A DNA stretch of 45,255 nt from Streptococcus minor DSM 17118 (GCF_000377005.1 NZ_AQYB01000023.1:1-45255), one strand, 5' to 3'. Shown: positions 36,357 to 45,255, counted from the first letter of the stretch. Numbers and translations: made by a program. Notes: a model not told the origin generated them from the sequence alone.

Positions 36357-36542
36357 ATGGCTAAAAAATCTATGATTGCTAAAAACAAACGCCCAGCTAA
36401 GTTCTCGACACAAGCTTATACACGTTGTGAGAAATGTGGACGTCCACATTCAGTGTACCGCAAATTCAAATTGTGCCGTGTATGCTTCCGCGACTTGGCT
36501 TACCTTGGACAAATTCCTGGCGTAACAAAAGCATCTTGGTAA
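36357..36542 (+). CDS. rpsN: 30S ribosomal protein S14, zinc-binding type
   Basis: A 61-residue short S14 with an intact zinc ribbon (C24, C27, C40, C43). Many Firmicutes also keep a longer zinc-free paralogue for zinc starvation, which would be elsewhere. AGAGGAG precedes the ATG. Confidence 0.98.
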   Translation: MAKKSMIAKNKRPAKFSTQAYTRCEKCGRPHSVYRKFKLCRVCFRDLAYLGQIPGVTKASW

Positions 36543-36820
36543 GATAAAAGAGAGTGTTAAGTAACCAAAGCAAAGGTAGAGGGTTTGACAACGAAGCTGA
36601 CTTCTAGGAAAACCTATCTTCTTTGTCAAGGTTGTAGCTTGAACTTAATTTTAAAAAAAACAAACCCGATACAAAGTTTGTTTGCTGATTTGAACATAAG
36701 CAAAAGCCAGTGTGAAAAAAGACAAGTTTTCTATCTTCACACTGGTTAGTAGCATCCTTTGTATCATGAATTAACTAGTAAGTGAACTATTCAAACTGCT
36801 AGTAAGAGGAGAAAAATAAA
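36543..36820 (+). other. hairpin-rich rpsN-rpsH spacer
   Basis: This 278-nt spacer has no ORF. Stems seen are TTGACAA/TTGTCAA (36585-36629), a perfect 10-bp CCAGTGTGAA/TTCACACTGG (36707-36745) and GATACAAAG/CTTTGTATC (36668-36676 and 36757-36765) enclosing it. CTAGTAAG occurs twice (36775, 36799) just before the rpsH RBS. Confidence 0.65.
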
Positions 36821-37219
36821 ATGGTTATGACTGACCCAATTGCAGATTTTCTAACACGTATCCGTAACGCTAACCAAGCGAAACATGAAGTGCTTGAAGT
36901 ACCTGCATCAAACATCAAAAAAGGGATTGCAACAATCCTTAAAAACGAAGGTTTTGTAAAAAACGTTGAATTCATCGAAGATGACAAACAAGGTCTTATC
37001 CGTGTATTCTTAAAATATGGAGCAAATGGTGAGCGTGTTATCACAAACTTGAAACGTGTTTCAAAACCTGGTCTTCGTGTTTACTCAAAACGTGAAGATA
37101 TTCCTAAAGTTCTTAACGGACTTGGAATTGCAATCATTTCGACATCAGAAGGTCTTTTGACAGATAAAGAAGCTCGTCAAAAGAACGTTGGTGGAGAAGT
37201 ATTGGCGTATGTGTGGTAA
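36821..37219 (+). CDS. rpsH: 30S ribosomal protein S8
   Basis: A 132-residue S8 protein, [18 protein letters not shown]. In other bacteria it represses the spc operon by binding mRNA. AGAGGAG is spaced properly for 36821 rather than the internal ATG at 36827. It is flanked on both sides by long structured spacers. Confidence 0.98.
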   Translation: MVMTDPIADFLTRIRNANQAKHEVLEVPASNIKKGIATILKNEGFVKNVEFIEDDKQGLIRVFLKYGANGERVITNLKRVSKPGLRVYSKREDIPKVLNGLGIAIISTSEGLLTDKEARQKNVGGEVLAYVW

Positions 37220-37414
37220 TCTCGAAAGAGCTACCATCAAATCTGCTCGTTTGATCATGGGCTAAAACCTGTGCGAAAAAATAAACTTCTCTAGAAACCC
37301 TTGTTTCTATGGTATGTTTCCCATTTTCGTTTTGGTTTTGATATCCTTGTATCATGAGCCCCCGTGAAAACTGGTCGCTAGTCGGCCTGATAATCTAACA
37401 GGAGAAAAAATAAA

Positions 37415-37951
37415 ATGTCACGTATTGGTAATAAGGTAATTACTTTGCCTGCTGGTGTTGAGATTTCTCAAAACAACGGCGTGGTTACTGTAAAAGGACC
37501 TAAGGGGGAACTCACTCGTGAATTCCCAACAGCTATTGAAATCCGTGTGGAAGGTACAGAAGTAACTCTTCACCGTCCAAACGATTCAAAAGAAATGAAG
37601 ACTATCCATGGCACTAGTCGTGCAAACCTCAACAACATGGTTGTTGGCGTTTCTGAAGGCTTCAAAAAAGAACTTGAAATGCGTGGTGTCGGTTACCGTG
37701 CTCAATTGGCTGGTAACAAATTGACACTTGCAGTTGGTAAATCACATCCTGATGAAGTGATTGCGCCAGAAGGTGTAACATTTGAAGTTCCATCACCAAC
37801 ACTTATCCATGTGTCTGGTATCAACAAAGAAGTTGTTGGTCAAACAGCAGCTTACATTCGTAGCCTTCGCGCACCTGAGCCATATAAAGGTAAAGGTATC
37901 CGCTATGTCGGTGAATTTGTTCGCCGCAAAGAAGGTAAGACTGGTAAATAA
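37415..37951 (+). CDS. rplF: 50S ribosomal protein L6
   Basis: A 178-residue L6 protein ([18 protein letters not shown]) near the factor-binding site. The C-terminal [19 protein letters not shown] is conserved. The 195-nt spacer before it has several short inverted repeats (ATCAAA/TTTGAT near 37239; GGGCT/AGCCC) and no ORF. Confidence 0.98.
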   Translation: MSRIGNKVITLPAGVEISQNNGVVTVKGPKGELTREFPTAIEIRVEGTEVTLHRPNDSKEMKTIHGTSRANLNNMVVGVSEGFKKELEMRGVGYRAQLAGNKLTLAVGKSHPDEVIAPEGVTFEVPSPTLIHVSGINKEVVGQTAAYIRSLRAPEPYKGKGIRYVGEFVRRKEGKTGK

Positions 37952-38040
37952 TAGTGAATGGTGGTTCTCAAACCGCTGGTTCCTATTTTTTCCAAACATT
38001 CGTCTCATTGAGACATACTAATCATTAAGAGGTGAAAATT

Positions 38041-38397
38041 GTGATTTCAAAACCAGATAAAAACAAAGTCCGCCAAAAACGCCACCGTCGCGTTCGCGGT
38101 AAAATCTCTGGAACAGCTGCTCGCCCACGTTTGAACATTTTCCGTTCTAATACAGGCATCTACGCTCAAGTGATTGATGACGTAGCGGGTGTAACGCTCG
38201 CAAGCGCTTCTACTCTTGATAAAGAAGTTTCGAAAGGAACTAAAACAGAACAAGCCGTTGTTGTAGGTAAACTCGTTGCTGAACGCGCAGTAGCTAAAGG
38301 TATTTCTGAAGTGGTCTTCGACCGCGGTGGATATCTCTATCACGGACGTGTGAAAGCTTTGGCTGACGCAGCTCGTGAAAACGGATTGAAATTCTAA
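38041..38397 (+). CDS. rplR: 50S ribosomal protein L18
   Basis: A 118-residue 5S rRNA-binding protein. I place the start at the GTG 38041 (MISKPDKNK, the usual streptococcal N-terminus) with AAGAGGTG six bases upstream. An in-frame GTG at 38032 lies inside that RBS and is unlikely. Confidence 0.95.
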   Translation: MISKPDKNKVRQKRHRRVRGKISGTAARPRLNIFRSNTGIYAQVIDDVAGVTLASASTLDKEVSKGTKTEQAVVVGKLVAERAVAKGISEVVFDRGGYLYHGRVKALADAARENGLKF

Positions 38398-38414
38398 TAG
38401 GGGGACACTAAGAA

Positions 38415-38909
38415 ATGGCATTTAAAGATAACGCAGTTGAATTTGAAGAACGCGTAGTAGCCATCAACCGTGTTACAAAAGTTGTTAAAGGTGGACGTCG
38501 TCTTCGCTTTGCAGCTCTTGTGGTTGTTGGTGACCGTAACGGACGTGTAGGTTTCGGTACTGGTAAAGCTCAAGAAGTACCAGAAGCTATTCGTAAAGCA
38601 GTTGAATCTGCTAAGAAAAACTTAATCGAAGTACCAATGGTTGGCACAACTATTCCGCACGAAGTTCGTTCAGAATTTGGTGGTGCGAAGGTATTGTTGA
38701 AGCCAGCTGCAGAAGGTTCAGGAGTTGCTGCTGGTGGTGCAGTTCGTGCCGTTGTCGAATTGGCAGGTGTTGCAGATATTACTTCTAAATCACTTGGCTC
38801 AAACACTCCAATCAACATCGTTCGTGCAACAGTTGAGGGCTTGAAACAATTGAAACGTGCTGAAGAGGTTGCTGCACTTCGTGGCATCTCACTTTCAGAT
38901 TTGGCATAA
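38415..38909 (+). CDS. rpsE: 30S ribosomal protein S5
   Basis: A 164-residue S5 protein with dsRBD-like N-terminal and C-terminal domains; [16 protein letters not shown] and [13 protein letters not shown] are typical. Its loop 2 is a spectinomycin-resistance site and shows nothing unusual. GGGGA precedes the ATG. Confidence 0.98.
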   Translation: MAFKDNAVEFEERVVAINRVTKVVKGGRRLRFAALVVVGDRNGRVGFGTGKAQEVPEAIRKAVESAKKNLIEVPMVGTTIPHEVRSEFGGAKVLLKPAAEGSGVAAGGAVRAVVELAGVADITSKSLGSNTPINIVRATVEGLKQLKRAEEVAALRGISLSDLA

Positions 38910-38922
38910 GAAAGGGGAAGTC

Positions 38923-39105
38923 ATGGCTCAAATTAAAATTACTTTGACGAAGTCTCCAATCGGCCGTATTCCATCACAACGTAAAACAGTTGTGGCGCTT
39001 GGTCTTGGCAAATTGAACTCTTCAGTCGTTAAAGAAGATACTCCAGCTATCTTGGGAATGGTGAACGCCATCTCTCACTTGGTAACTGTTGAAGAAGTTA
39101 AGTAA
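38923..39105 (+). CDS. rpmD: 50S ribosomal protein L30
   Basis: A 60-residue L30 protein, [20 protein letters not shown] longer in-frame ORF begins inside rpsE, but AAAGGGGAAG just before 38923 and the family length fix this start. Confidence 0.97.
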   Translation: MAQIKITLTKSPIGRIPSQRKTVVALGLGKLNSSVVKEDTPAILGMVNAISHLVTVEEVK

Positions 39106-39481
39106 GTGGTGAGGTCGAAATCTTTGATTTCGAAAATACCCCCGCTTTGCAAGAACGACTGAGTGGTTCAAAGCAATTAATGAATACTACCAGTCGTATA
39201 TTGTATACAAATAGACTGGAGTCGCATAGAGAAATCTTTGCGACTTCTAGTCAATTATTATCAATGCTCAATAAAATCGCCAAAGAAGAACAGTCGCTAA
39301 TCGAACCCTGCCGTTCTTTAGATAGAAAGTGTCAATCTAAAAAATAGCAGAGATTTTAGGTTATCTTGAGGAGTTGACGATACATAGTTTGGTTTAGATT
39401 TTTGCAGAGCAAGGCGAGTTTGTGGATGTAGTTCCTTTGCTCTCCACAGGCGCTAGCATATGAAAGAGGAGAAAATATATA
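39106..39481 (+). other. 376-nt structured spacer between rpmD and rplO
   Basis: No convincing gene; a 66-codon TTG frame lacks an RBS. Hairpins: CGAAATC/GATTTCG (39116-39132); GACTGGAGTCGCA/TGCGACTTCTAGTC (39214-39252); AGAGCAAGG/CCTTTGCTCT (39406-39443). CCAGTC (39190-39195) can compete for the GACTGG of the second stem. No promoter is evident. Confidence 0.65.
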
Positions 39482-39922
39482 ATGAAACTTCATGAATTAC
39501 AACCTGCAGCAGGTTCACGTAAAGTTCGCAACCGTGTAGGTCGTGGTACATCATCAGGTAATGGTAAAACATCTGGTCGTGGTCAAAAAGGTCAAAAAGC
39601 TCGTAGCGGTGGCGGAGTACGCCTTGGTTTTGAGGGTGGACAAACTCCATTGTTCCGCCGTATTCCAAAACGTGGTTTCACAAACATCAACGCAAAAGAG
39701 TATGCTATTGTAAACCTTGATCAATTGAACGTCTTTGAAGATGGCGCTGAAGTAACTCCAGTTGTTCTAAAAGAAGCTGGAATCGTTCGTGCTGAAAAAT
39801 CAGGAGTTAAAATCCTTGGTAACGGAGAATTGACGAAGAAATTGACAGTGAAAGCTGCTAAATTCTCTAAATCAGCTGAAGAAGCAATCACTTCAAAAGG
39901 TGGTTCAGTAGAAGTCATCTAA
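39482..39922 (+). CDS. rplO: 50S ribosomal protein L15
   Basis: A 146-residue L15 protein with the Gly/Arg/Lys-rich N-terminal extension ([19 protein letters not shown]) that penetrates 23S rRNA. AGAGGAG precedes the ATG after the long spacer. Confidence 0.98.
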   Translation: MKLHELQPAAGSRKVRNRVGRGTSSGNGKTSGRGQKGQKARSGGGVRLGFEGGQTPLFRRIPKRGFTNINAKEYAIVNLDQLNVFEDGAEVTPVVLKEAGIVRAEKSGVKILGNGELTKKLTVKAAKFSKSAEEAITSKGGSVEVI

Positions 39923-39935
39923 GGGGTGGCAGTCT

Positions 39936-41246
39936 ATGTTTTTTAAACTATTAAGAGATGCCTTAAAGGTTAAAAATGTTCGGAGTAAAATCTTCTTTAC
40001 CATTTTTATTCTTTTCGTCTTCCGCGTTGGAACGCATATTACCGTACCAGGAATCAACGCTAAAAGCTTGGAGGCTGTTTCAAAGCTTCCATTCTTGAAC
40101 ATGCTGAGCTTGGTATCAGGTAATGCCTTGAAAAATTTTTCAGTCTTTGCTCTTGGTGTCAGCCCCTACATTACGGCATCCATCATCGTGCAATTATTGC
40201 AGATGGATATCTTGCCAAAGTTTGTAGAATGGGGCAAGCAAGGTGAGGTCGGCCGTCGCAAGTTAAATCAGGCGACTCGCTACATCTCCCTTGTACTGGC
40301 TTTTGTTCAATCCATTGGTATTACTGCTGGGTTGAATGCCTTGTCAGGTGCCAAGTTGACCACTATGACCCTTAATTGGCAGACCTATGTCGTTATTGGT
40401 TCCATTCTCACCACAGGTTCAATGATTGTGACTTGGTTGGGGGAGCAAATTACAGATAAGGGTTATGGAAATGGTACATCTATGATTATCTTTGCAGGGA
40501 TTATTTCCTCCCTACCAACAACGATTTCAGAGATTTACGAAGACCGTTTTGTCAATATTGACTCTAGTCGGATGACAGAATCGATTATCTTTGTCGCTAT
40601 CCTTGCTGTAGCAGTGTTGGCCATTGTTTACTTCACAACCTATGTCCAGCAAGCAGAGTATAAGATTCCTATCCAGTACACTAAAAGAGCACAAGGCGCT
40701 CCGTCTAGCTCTTATTTACCGCTGAAATTGAATCCAGCAGGCGTCATTCCTGTCATCTTTGCTGGTTCGATTACAGCTATTCCAACTTCTATCGTACAAT
40801 TCTTTGCAAGTCAAAATCAGAGTTACTCATGGTTGACAGCTCTTCAGGAATTCTTTGACTATACAACAGTAAAAGGTATGATTGTGTACGCTTTACTCAT
40901 CATTCTCTTTACCTTCTTTTATACATTTGTTCAAGTTAATCCTGAAAAGACAGCTGAAAACCTTCAAAAGAGCGGTGCCTATATCCACGGTGTTCGACCT
41001 GGTAATGGTACAGAAGCTTACTTCTCAAAACTCTTGATGCGCTTGGCAACAGTTGGTGCACTTTTTCTCGGATTTGTTGCCCTTTTGCCAATCCTTGCTC
41101 AGAATCTATTAGGTCTTTCTTCTAATATTGCTTTTCTCGGCACTAGTCTGATTATCATTATCATGACAAGTGTTGAAGGTATTAAGCAATTGGAAGGGTT
41201 CCTTCTAAAGAGAAAGTACGTAGGGTTTATGGATATTACAGAATAG
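39936..41246 (+). CDS. secY: SecY, protein translocase channel subunit
   Basis: A 436-residue membrane protein with ten transmembrane helices, the core of the SecYEG channel for export of proteins such as PcsB and the LysM protein. YGNGTSMIIFAGI and the cytosolic loop KRAQGAPSSSYLPLKLNPAGVIP-type segment (in two parts) are conserved. AAGGGGT precedes the ATG, 13 nt after rplO. Confidence 0.97.
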   Translation: MFFKLLRDALKVKNVRSKIFFTIFILFVFRVGTHITVPGINAKSLEAVSKLPFLNMLSLVSGNALKNFSVFALGVSPYITASIIVQLLQMDILPKFVEWGKQGEVGRRKLNQATRYISLVLAFVQSIGITAGLNALSGAKLTTMTLNWQTYVVIGSILTTGSMIVTWLGEQITDKGYGNGTSMIIFAGIISSLPTTISEIYEDRFVNIDSSRMTESIIFVAILAVAVLAIVYFTTYVQQAEYKIPIQYTKRAQGAPSSSYLPLKLNPAGVIPVIFAGSITAIPTSIVQFFASQNQSYSWLTALQEFFDYTTVKGMIVYALLIILFTFFYTFVQVNPEKTAENLQKSGAYIHGVRPGNGTEAYFSKLLMRLATVGALFLGFVALLPILAQNLLGLSSNIAFLGTSLIIIIMTSVEGIKQLEGFLLKRKYVGFMDITE

Positions 41247-41251
41247 AATAC

Positions 41252-41285
41252 AGGTTGACCTTGTCAACCTTCTATTTTGTTTTTA
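41252..41285 (+). terminator. possible terminator after secY
   Basis: AGGTTGAC/GTCAACCT with a CTT loop is followed by an interrupted T-rich run. A second perfect 9-bp hairpin ATAAGTTTG/CAAACTTAT follows at 41287-41313. It may attenuate rather than stop transcription into adk. Confidence 0.55.
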
Positions 41286-41410
41286 GATAAGTTTGTCAGC
41301 CGGGCAAACTTATGTGAAAGCAAAACCATCAATTTATAAAATTGACTGAAAACCATTCAGTTATTGTCCTAGGTGAATAACGATTTACCAATGTTGAAAA
41401 AGGAGTTATC

Positions 41411-42052
41411 ATGAATCTTTTGATTATGGGTTTACCAGGTGCCGGTAAAGGTACTCAAGCAGCTAAAATTGTTGAAAAATTTGGTGTTGTACATATTTCC
41501 ACTGGTGATATGTTCCGTGCGGCTATGGCTAATCAAACAGAGATGGGACTATTAGCCAAATCCTATATTGACAAGGGTGACCTTGTTCCGGATGAAGTGA
41601 CTAATGGTATCGTTAAGGAGCGTTTATCCCAAGATGATATCAAAGAAAAAGGTTTCTTGCTAGATGGGTACCCACGGACTATTGAACAGGCTCACGCCTT
41701 GGATGCTGCATTGGCAGACCTTGATTTAGAACTGCAAGGTGTTGTCAATATTGAAATTGCTCCATCCAAACTTTTGGAACGCTTGAGTGGTCGTATCATT
41801 CACAAAGAAACTGGAGAAACCTTCCACAAGGTCTTTAATCCGCCAGCTGCTGGGTATGATGAAAATGATTATTACCAACGCGAAGATGACAAGCCAGAGT
41901 CAGTGAAGCGACGCTTAGAGGTCAATATCGCACAGGGAAATCCAATCATTGCCCATTATCGCGATAAAGGCTTAGTCCACGATATTAAAGGGGATCAGGA
42001 CATCGAAGTTGTATTTTCAGACATTGATAAAGTTTTGTCAAAACTCAGATAA
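41411..42052 (+). CDS. adk: adenylate kinase
   Basis: A 213-residue enzyme interconverting AMP and ATP with ADP. The P-loop [10 protein letters not shown] is at 7-16. The LID domain (about 125-165) lacks the four-cysteine zinc site found in many Gram-positives, as is usual in streptococci. AAGGAG precedes the ATG. It links purine nucleotides made upstream to the energy pool. Confidence 0.97.
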   Translation: MNLLIMGLPGAGKGTQAAKIVEKFGVVHISTGDMFRAAMANQTEMGLLAKSYIDKGDLVPDEVTNGIVKERLSQDDIKEKGFLLDGYPRTIEQAHALDAALADLDLELQGVVNIEIAPSKLLERLSGRIIHKETGETFHKVFNPPAAGYDENDYYQREDDKPESVKRRLEVNIAQGNPIIAHYRDKGLVHDIKGDQDIEVVFSDIDKVLSKLR

Positions 42053-42067
42053 ATCAATTGATATGAC

Positions 42068-42096
42068 TTGCATTTTAAATTGGAAAATGATAAAAT
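42068..42096 (+). promoter_or_regulatory. possible promoter before infA
   Basis: TTGCAT (42068-42073), 17 nt, TAAAAT (42091-42096). A second TATAAT is at 42111-42116. A hairpin CCTCTG/CAGAGG follows near 42122. Confidence 0.55.
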
Positions 42097-42173
42097 AGGC
42101 TAGTCTGACTTATAATTGTTACCTCTGTGTTCAGAGGGCATCAAATCGAAATTTAGAGGGGAGAAACTTTTGC

Positions 42174-42392
42174 ATGGCAAAAGAAGATGTGATTGAAATT
42201 GAAGGCAAAGTAGTCGATACAATGCCAAATGCTATGTTTACTGTTGAGTTGGAAAATGGACACCAAGTCTTGGCAACAGTATCCGGTAAAATCCGCAAAA
42301 ACTACATTCGTATTTTGGTCGGAGACCGCGTAACTGTCGAGCTTAGTCCTTACGATTTGACACGTGGCCGTATCACATACCGCTTTAAATAG
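42174..42392 (+). CDS. infA: translation initiation factor IF-1
   Basis: A 72-residue S1-like OB-fold protein ([20 protein letters not shown]) that blocks the ribosomal A site during initiation. The upstream region reads GAGGGGAG. It lies in the usual adk-infA-rpmJ order. Confidence 0.98.
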
Positions 42393-42416
42393 TCGAAATA
42401 CTTGGAGGGATAAAAC

Positions 42417-42533
42417 ATGAAAGTAAGACCATCGGTCAAACCAATTTGCGAATACTGTAAAGTTATTCGTCGTAATGGTCGTGTTATGGTAATTTGCCCA
42501 GCAAATCCAAAACACAAACAACGTCAAGGTTAA
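42417..42533 (+). CDS. rpmJ: 50S ribosomal protein L36
   Basis: A 38-residue zinc-ribbon protein, [17 protein letters not shown], with ligands C11, C14, C27 and H33. It is short, but complete and in its normal place between infA and rpsM. TTGGAGGG precedes the ATG. Confidence 0.97.
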
Positions 42534-42550
42534 GATAGAAAGGAGAAAAA

Positions 42551-42916
42551 ATGGCTCGTATTGCTGGAGTTGATATTCCAAATGACAAACGTGTGGTAAT
42601 TTCATTGACTTACGTTTACGGTATTGGTCTCGCAACATCTAAGAAAATCCTTGCTGCAGCAGGTATTTCAGAAGATATCCGTGTAAAAGACCTAACATCT
42701 GATCAAGAAGATGCTATCCGTCGGGAAGTGGATGGAATCAAAGTTGAAGGCGACCTCCGTCGGGAAGTTAACTTAAACATCAAGCGTTTGATGGAAATCG
42801 GTTCATACCGTGGAATCCGTCACCGTCGTGGACTTCCTGTCCGTGGACAAAACACTAAAAACAATGCTCGCACTCGTAAAGGTAAAGCTGTTGCGATTGC
42901 TGGTAAGAAAAAATAA
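42551..42916 (+). CDS. rpsM: 30S ribosomal protein S13
   Basis: A 121-residue S13 protein ([19 protein letters not shown]) whose C-terminal basic tail contacts the P-site tRNA. AAAGGAG precedes the ATG. Confidence 0.98.
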   Translation: MARIAGVDIPNDKRVVISLTYVYGIGLATSKKILAAAGISEDIRVKDLTSDQEDAIRREVDGIKVEGDLRREVNLNIKRLMEIGSYRGIRHRRGLPVRGQNTKNNARTRKGKAVAIAGKKK

Positions 42917-42933
42917 AATAGGAGGTAGAAAAA

Positions 42934-43317
42934 TTGGCTAAACCAACACGTAAACGTCGTGTGAAGAAAAATATCGAATCTGGTATTGCACATATTCACG
43001 CTACATTTAATAACACTATTGTTATGATTACTGATGTGCATGGTAATGCTCTTGCTTGGTCTTCAGCTGGTGCTCTTGGTTTTAAAGGTTCACGTAAATC
43101 CACACCGTTCGCAGCCCAAATGGCTTCAGAAGCAGCTGCAAAATCTGCACAAGAACACGGTCTTAAAACAGTTGAAGTTACCGTAAAAGGCCCAGGTTCA
43201 GGTCGTGAGTCTGCTATCCGCGCTCTTGCTGCCGCTGGTCTTGAAGTAACAGCAATTCGTGATGTGACTCCTGTACCACACAATGGTGCTCGTCCTCCAA
43301 AACGTCGCCGTGTATAA
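42934..43317 (+). CDS. rpsK: 30S ribosomal protein S11
   Basis: A 127-residue S11 protein with a TTG start ([13 protein letters not shown] read as MAKP) after AGGAGGT. No ATG is nearby, so TTG is the true start. It lines the mRNA exit on the platform. Confidence 0.97.
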   Translation: MAKPTRKRRVKKNIESGIAHIHATFNNTIVMITDVHGNALAWSSAGALGFKGSRKSTPFAAQMASEAAAKSAQEHGLKTVEVTVKGPGSGRESAIRALAAAGLEVTAIRDVTPVPHNGARPPKRRRV

Positions 43318-43361
43318 TCATAAAAACGATACACAGCTTTTCGTTTAAGAGGGAGTAAGAA

Positions 43362-44300
43362 ATGATTGAGTTTGAAAAACCAACTATAACAAAAATTGAT
43401 GAAAATAAAGATTACGGCAGATTTGTTGTTGAACCGCTAGAACGCGGCTATGGCACAACTCTGGGTAACTCACTTCGTCGTGTACTTCTCGCATCACTAC
43501 CAGGTGCTGCAGTAACATCGATTAAGATTGATGGCGTACTCCACGAATTCGACACAGTTCCAGGTGTTCGCGAAGATGTCATGCAAATCATCTTGAACAT
43601 CAAGGGAATCGCTGTAAAATCTTATGTCGAAGACGAAAAGAAAATTGAGCTTGATGTAGTAGGACCAGCAGAAATTACTGCCGGCGATATTTTGACAGAT
43701 AGCGATATTGAAATTGTAAACCCTGACCACTATCTTTTTACTATTGGCGAAGGCGCGAGCTTTAAAGCGATTTTAACTGTAAATAGAGGTCGCGGCTACG
43801 TACCTGCTGAAGGGAATAAAAAAGATGAAGCTCCAGTGGGGACATTGGCAGTAGATTCTATCTACACACCAGTGGTAAAAGTCAACTACCAAGTTGAACC
43901 AGCTCGTGTTGGAAGCAACGATGGTTTTGACAAATTGACACTTGAAATCATGACTAACGGCACCACCAATCCCGAAGATGCTCTTGGGCTTTCGGCACGC
44001 ATTTTAATGGAACATCTTGGTCTCTTTACTGATTTGACAGATGTTGCTAAATCTGCAGAAGTAATGAAGGAAGCTGAGCCAGCTTCAGATGATCGGATGT
44101 TGGATCGTACCATCGAAGAGTTGGATTTGTCTGTTCGTTCATACAATTGCTTGAAACGTGCAGGAATCAATACAGTCTTTGATTTGACCGAAAAAACTGA
44201 GCCAGAAATGATGAAAGTTCGAAATCTTGGACGCAAGAGCTTGGAAGAAGTAAAAATTAAACTAGCTGACCTTGGTCTAGGACTGAAAAAAGATAAATAA
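43362..44300 (+). CDS. rpoA: RNA polymerase subunit alpha
   Basis: A 312-residue subunit. The N-terminal dimerisation domain (about 1-228, [16 protein letters not shown]) nucleates core assembly. The C-terminal domain (about 245-312, [16 protein letters not shown]) binds UP elements and activators. GAGGGAG lies upstream. Confidence 0.98.
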   Translation: MIEFEKPTITKIDENKDYGRFVVEPLERGYGTTLGNSLRRVLLASLPGAAVTSIKIDGVLHEFDTVPGVREDVMQIILNIKGIAVKSYVEDEKKIELDVVGPAEITAGDILTDSDIEIVNPDHYLFTIGEGASFKAILTVNRGRGYVPAEGNKKDEAPVGTLAVDSIYTPVVKVNYQVEPARVGSNDGFDKLTLEIMTNGTTNPEDALGLSARILMEHLGLFTDLTDVAKSAEVMKEAEPASDDRMLDRTIEELDLSVRSYNCLKRAGINTVFDLTEKTEPEMMKVRNLGRKSLEEVKIKLADLGLGLKKDK

Positions 44301-44314
44301 TATAGGAGGAACTA

Positions 44315-44701
44315 ATGGCATACCGTAAACTAGGACGCACTAGCTCACAACGTAAAGCAATGTTGCGTGATTTGACAACTGATTTGTTGATTAATGAGTC
44401 TATCGTTACAACTGAAGCTCGTGCTAAAGAAATCCGTAAAACAGTTGAAAAAATGATTACACTTGGTAAACGTGGCGACTTACATGCCCGCCGTCAAGCT
44501 GCTGCATTTGTTCGTAATGAAATTGCATCTGAAAGCTACGATGAAGCAACTGATAAATATACATCAACTACTGCTCTTCAAAAATTGTTTTCAGAAATCG
44601 CACCTCGTTATGCAGAACGCAATGGTGGATACACTCGTATTCTGAAGACTGAACCACGTCGTGGCGATGCTGCACCAATGGCGATTATTGAACTTGTATA
44701 A
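44315..44701 (+). CDS. rplQ: 50S ribosomal protein L17
   Basis: A 128-residue L17 protein ([17 protein letters not shown]) at the exit tunnel rim. TAGGAGG precedes the ATG. It is the last gene of the ribosomal superoperon and is followed by the L17 downstream element and a terminator. Confidence 0.98.
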   Translation: MAYRKLGRTSSQRKAMLRDLTTDLLINESIVTTEARAKEIRKTVEKMITLGKRGDLHARRQAAAFVRNEIASESYDEATDKYTSTTALQKLFSEIAPRYAERNGGYTRILKTEPRRGDAAPMAIIELV

Positions 44702-44716
44702 AATCATCAATTTTGT

Positions 44717-44804
44717 TGAGTGTTATGATGATGGAGTCTTTAAAGATTCTTAGTCTAGCTCTGGTCTACCGCCGATTTAGATCGGCGGTAACACTCATCA
44801 TCAT
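44717..44804 (+). ncRNA. L17 downstream element RNA
   Basis: A structured 3' UTR directly after rplQ. A 10-bp stem TACCGCCGAT/ATCGGCGGTA with a TTAG loop (44767-44790) is enclosed by two 9-bp helices: TGAGTGTTA with TAACACTCA, and ATGATGATG with CATCATCAT. These two share bases and cross, so they compete or form a pseudoknot. Position and lineage fit the L17DE motif described in lactic acid bacteria and Listeria; function unknown. Confidence 0.75.
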
Positions 44805-44825
44805 ATATCATATAATGAAAAACGT

Positions 44826-44883
44826 AACGCTTGTTTACGAAACAGTCTCAATTATGGGATTTTTTCGTAAGCAGGCGTTTTTT
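44826..44883 (+). terminator. strong terminator between rplQ and comX
   Basis: A 17-bp stem (44826-44842 with 44863-44879, two G-T pairs), a 20-nt loop and then T. It ends one base before the ComR box and should prevent read-through of ribosomal transcription into comX. A TATAAT at 44811 may be incidental. Confidence 0.9.
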
Positions 44884-44884
44884 C

Positions 44885-44898
44885 TGACAAAAATGTCC
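44885..44898 (+). promoter_or_regulatory. ComR box at comX
   Basis: TGACA-AAAA-TGTCC keeps the GACA-N4-TGTC core of the comS operator. The C of TGTC (44897) is exactly 25 nt before the -10, the same as at comS. Confidence 0.88.
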
Positions 44899-44921
44899 TG
44901 TCTCTCTTCTCCATATTTGCT

Positions 44922-44927
44922 TATACT
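44922..44927 (+). promoter_or_regulatory. -10 of the comX promoter
   Basis: TATACT, with no -35 consensus. It begins 31 nt before the comX ATG. Confidence 0.8.
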
Positions 44928-44952
44928 AGATGCAACAGTGAAAGGAGAAGTC

Positions 44953-45255
44953 ATGCGCTTTGAAGAAATTTACCAGCGAGTCCAAGGGATTGTGCACCGT
45001 ACCCGCAAGGAATACTATATAAAGCTCTGGGAGAAGAGCGATTGGGATCAAGAAGGGATGCTCATTCTCTATGAACTTCTAGGCTCTCAACCTGGAATAG
45101 AGTCAGATTCTGAGCGGTTGTATACCTATTTTAAGGTCAAATTCCGTAACTACATCAAGGATAAGGTCCGTCGACAAGAAAGTCAAAAACGCCGGTTCGA
45201 TCGGATGAACCACGAGGACATTACTGAGCTTAGCCATATGGTGGCCGAACAGGGT
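44953..45255 (+). CDS. comX: ComX (SigX), competence sigma factor, 5' part
   Basis: The first 101 codons of the alternative sigma factor that directs RNA polymerase to late competence promoters (Cin boxes). SDWDQEGMLILYELL and the basic RRQESQKRRFDR stretch are characteristic of streptococcal ComX. AAAGGAG precedes the ATG. The 3' part lies beyond the window. ComR and ComX in the same window, with matching operators, indicate that competence runs through ComRS here. Confidence 0.93.
   Translation, partial: MRFEEIYQRVQGIVHRTRKEYYIKLWEKSDWDQEGMLILYELLGSQPGIESDSERLYTYFKVKFRNYIKDKVRRQESQKRRFDRMNHEDITELSHMVAEQG

Noticed and set aside
39147..39347. 66-codon ORF between rpmD and rplO
   Set aside because: It has a TTG start, no ribosome binding site, no recognisable motif, and overlaps strong RNA hairpins.
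44811..44816. Promoter for a small RNA between rplQ and comX
   Set aside because: TATAAT is present but no -35 lies at a suitable distance, and the region is accounted for by the L17 downstream element and the terminator.

Overview
The window comes from a low-GC Gram-positive bacterium of the genus Streptococcus. This rests on the gene order tRNAs-mreC-mreD-pcsB-prs-araT-recO-plsX-acpP, a long single-polypeptide PurL, the ComR/ComS cassette between purB and ruvB, the L17 downstream element, and comX at the right edge. The arrangement purB-comRS-ruvB-S10 operon recalls the S. suis-like streptococci, but I cannot fix the species. Almost every gene is on the + strand, as expected for leading-strand, origin-proximal DNA.

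Layout. 1-471: five tRNAs (Ser, fMet, Phe, Ile, Ser) and a terminator. 534-4201: cell-shape genes mreCD, the division hydrolase pcsB behind a WalR-type box, and prs (PRPP synthase). 4313-7576: araT, recO, plsX, acpP. 7683-25899: purine biosynthesis (purC, L, F, M, N, H, D, E, K, B), enough with prs to go from ribose-5-phosphate to IMP and the purB steps. It is interrupted by a GNAT, a VanZ-like protein, a LysM secreted protein with its own WalR-type box, an Asp racemase and a few membrane proteins. A structured RNA lies before purE. 26042-27138: comR and comS, a pheromone-type competence switch whose short comS gene has a ComR box. 27198-29494: ruvB, a HAD phosphatase, a candidate CiaR-controlled small RNA and a COG3575-like protein. 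29557-44701: the S10-spc-alpha ribosomal superoperon (rpsJ to rplQ) with secY, adk, infA and rpoA, and with unusually long, hairpin-rich intergenic spacers. 44717-44804: L17 downstream element. 44885-end: ComR box, promoter and the first 101 codons of comX (sigX).

Most notable is a competence circuit spread over 18 kb. ComR (26042) and a 31-residue ComS ending in a double-tryptophan pheromone sequence are followed at the right edge by comX. The comS and comX promoters share a TGACA-N4-TGTC operator at exactly the same distance from the -10 box. Between them, downstream of ruvB, sits a candidate CiaR-dependent small RNA whose single-stranded 5' part is complementary to both the Shine-Dalgarno and the start codon of comS. 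If real, this would join the CiaRH stress system to ComRS competence at the level of pheromone translation.
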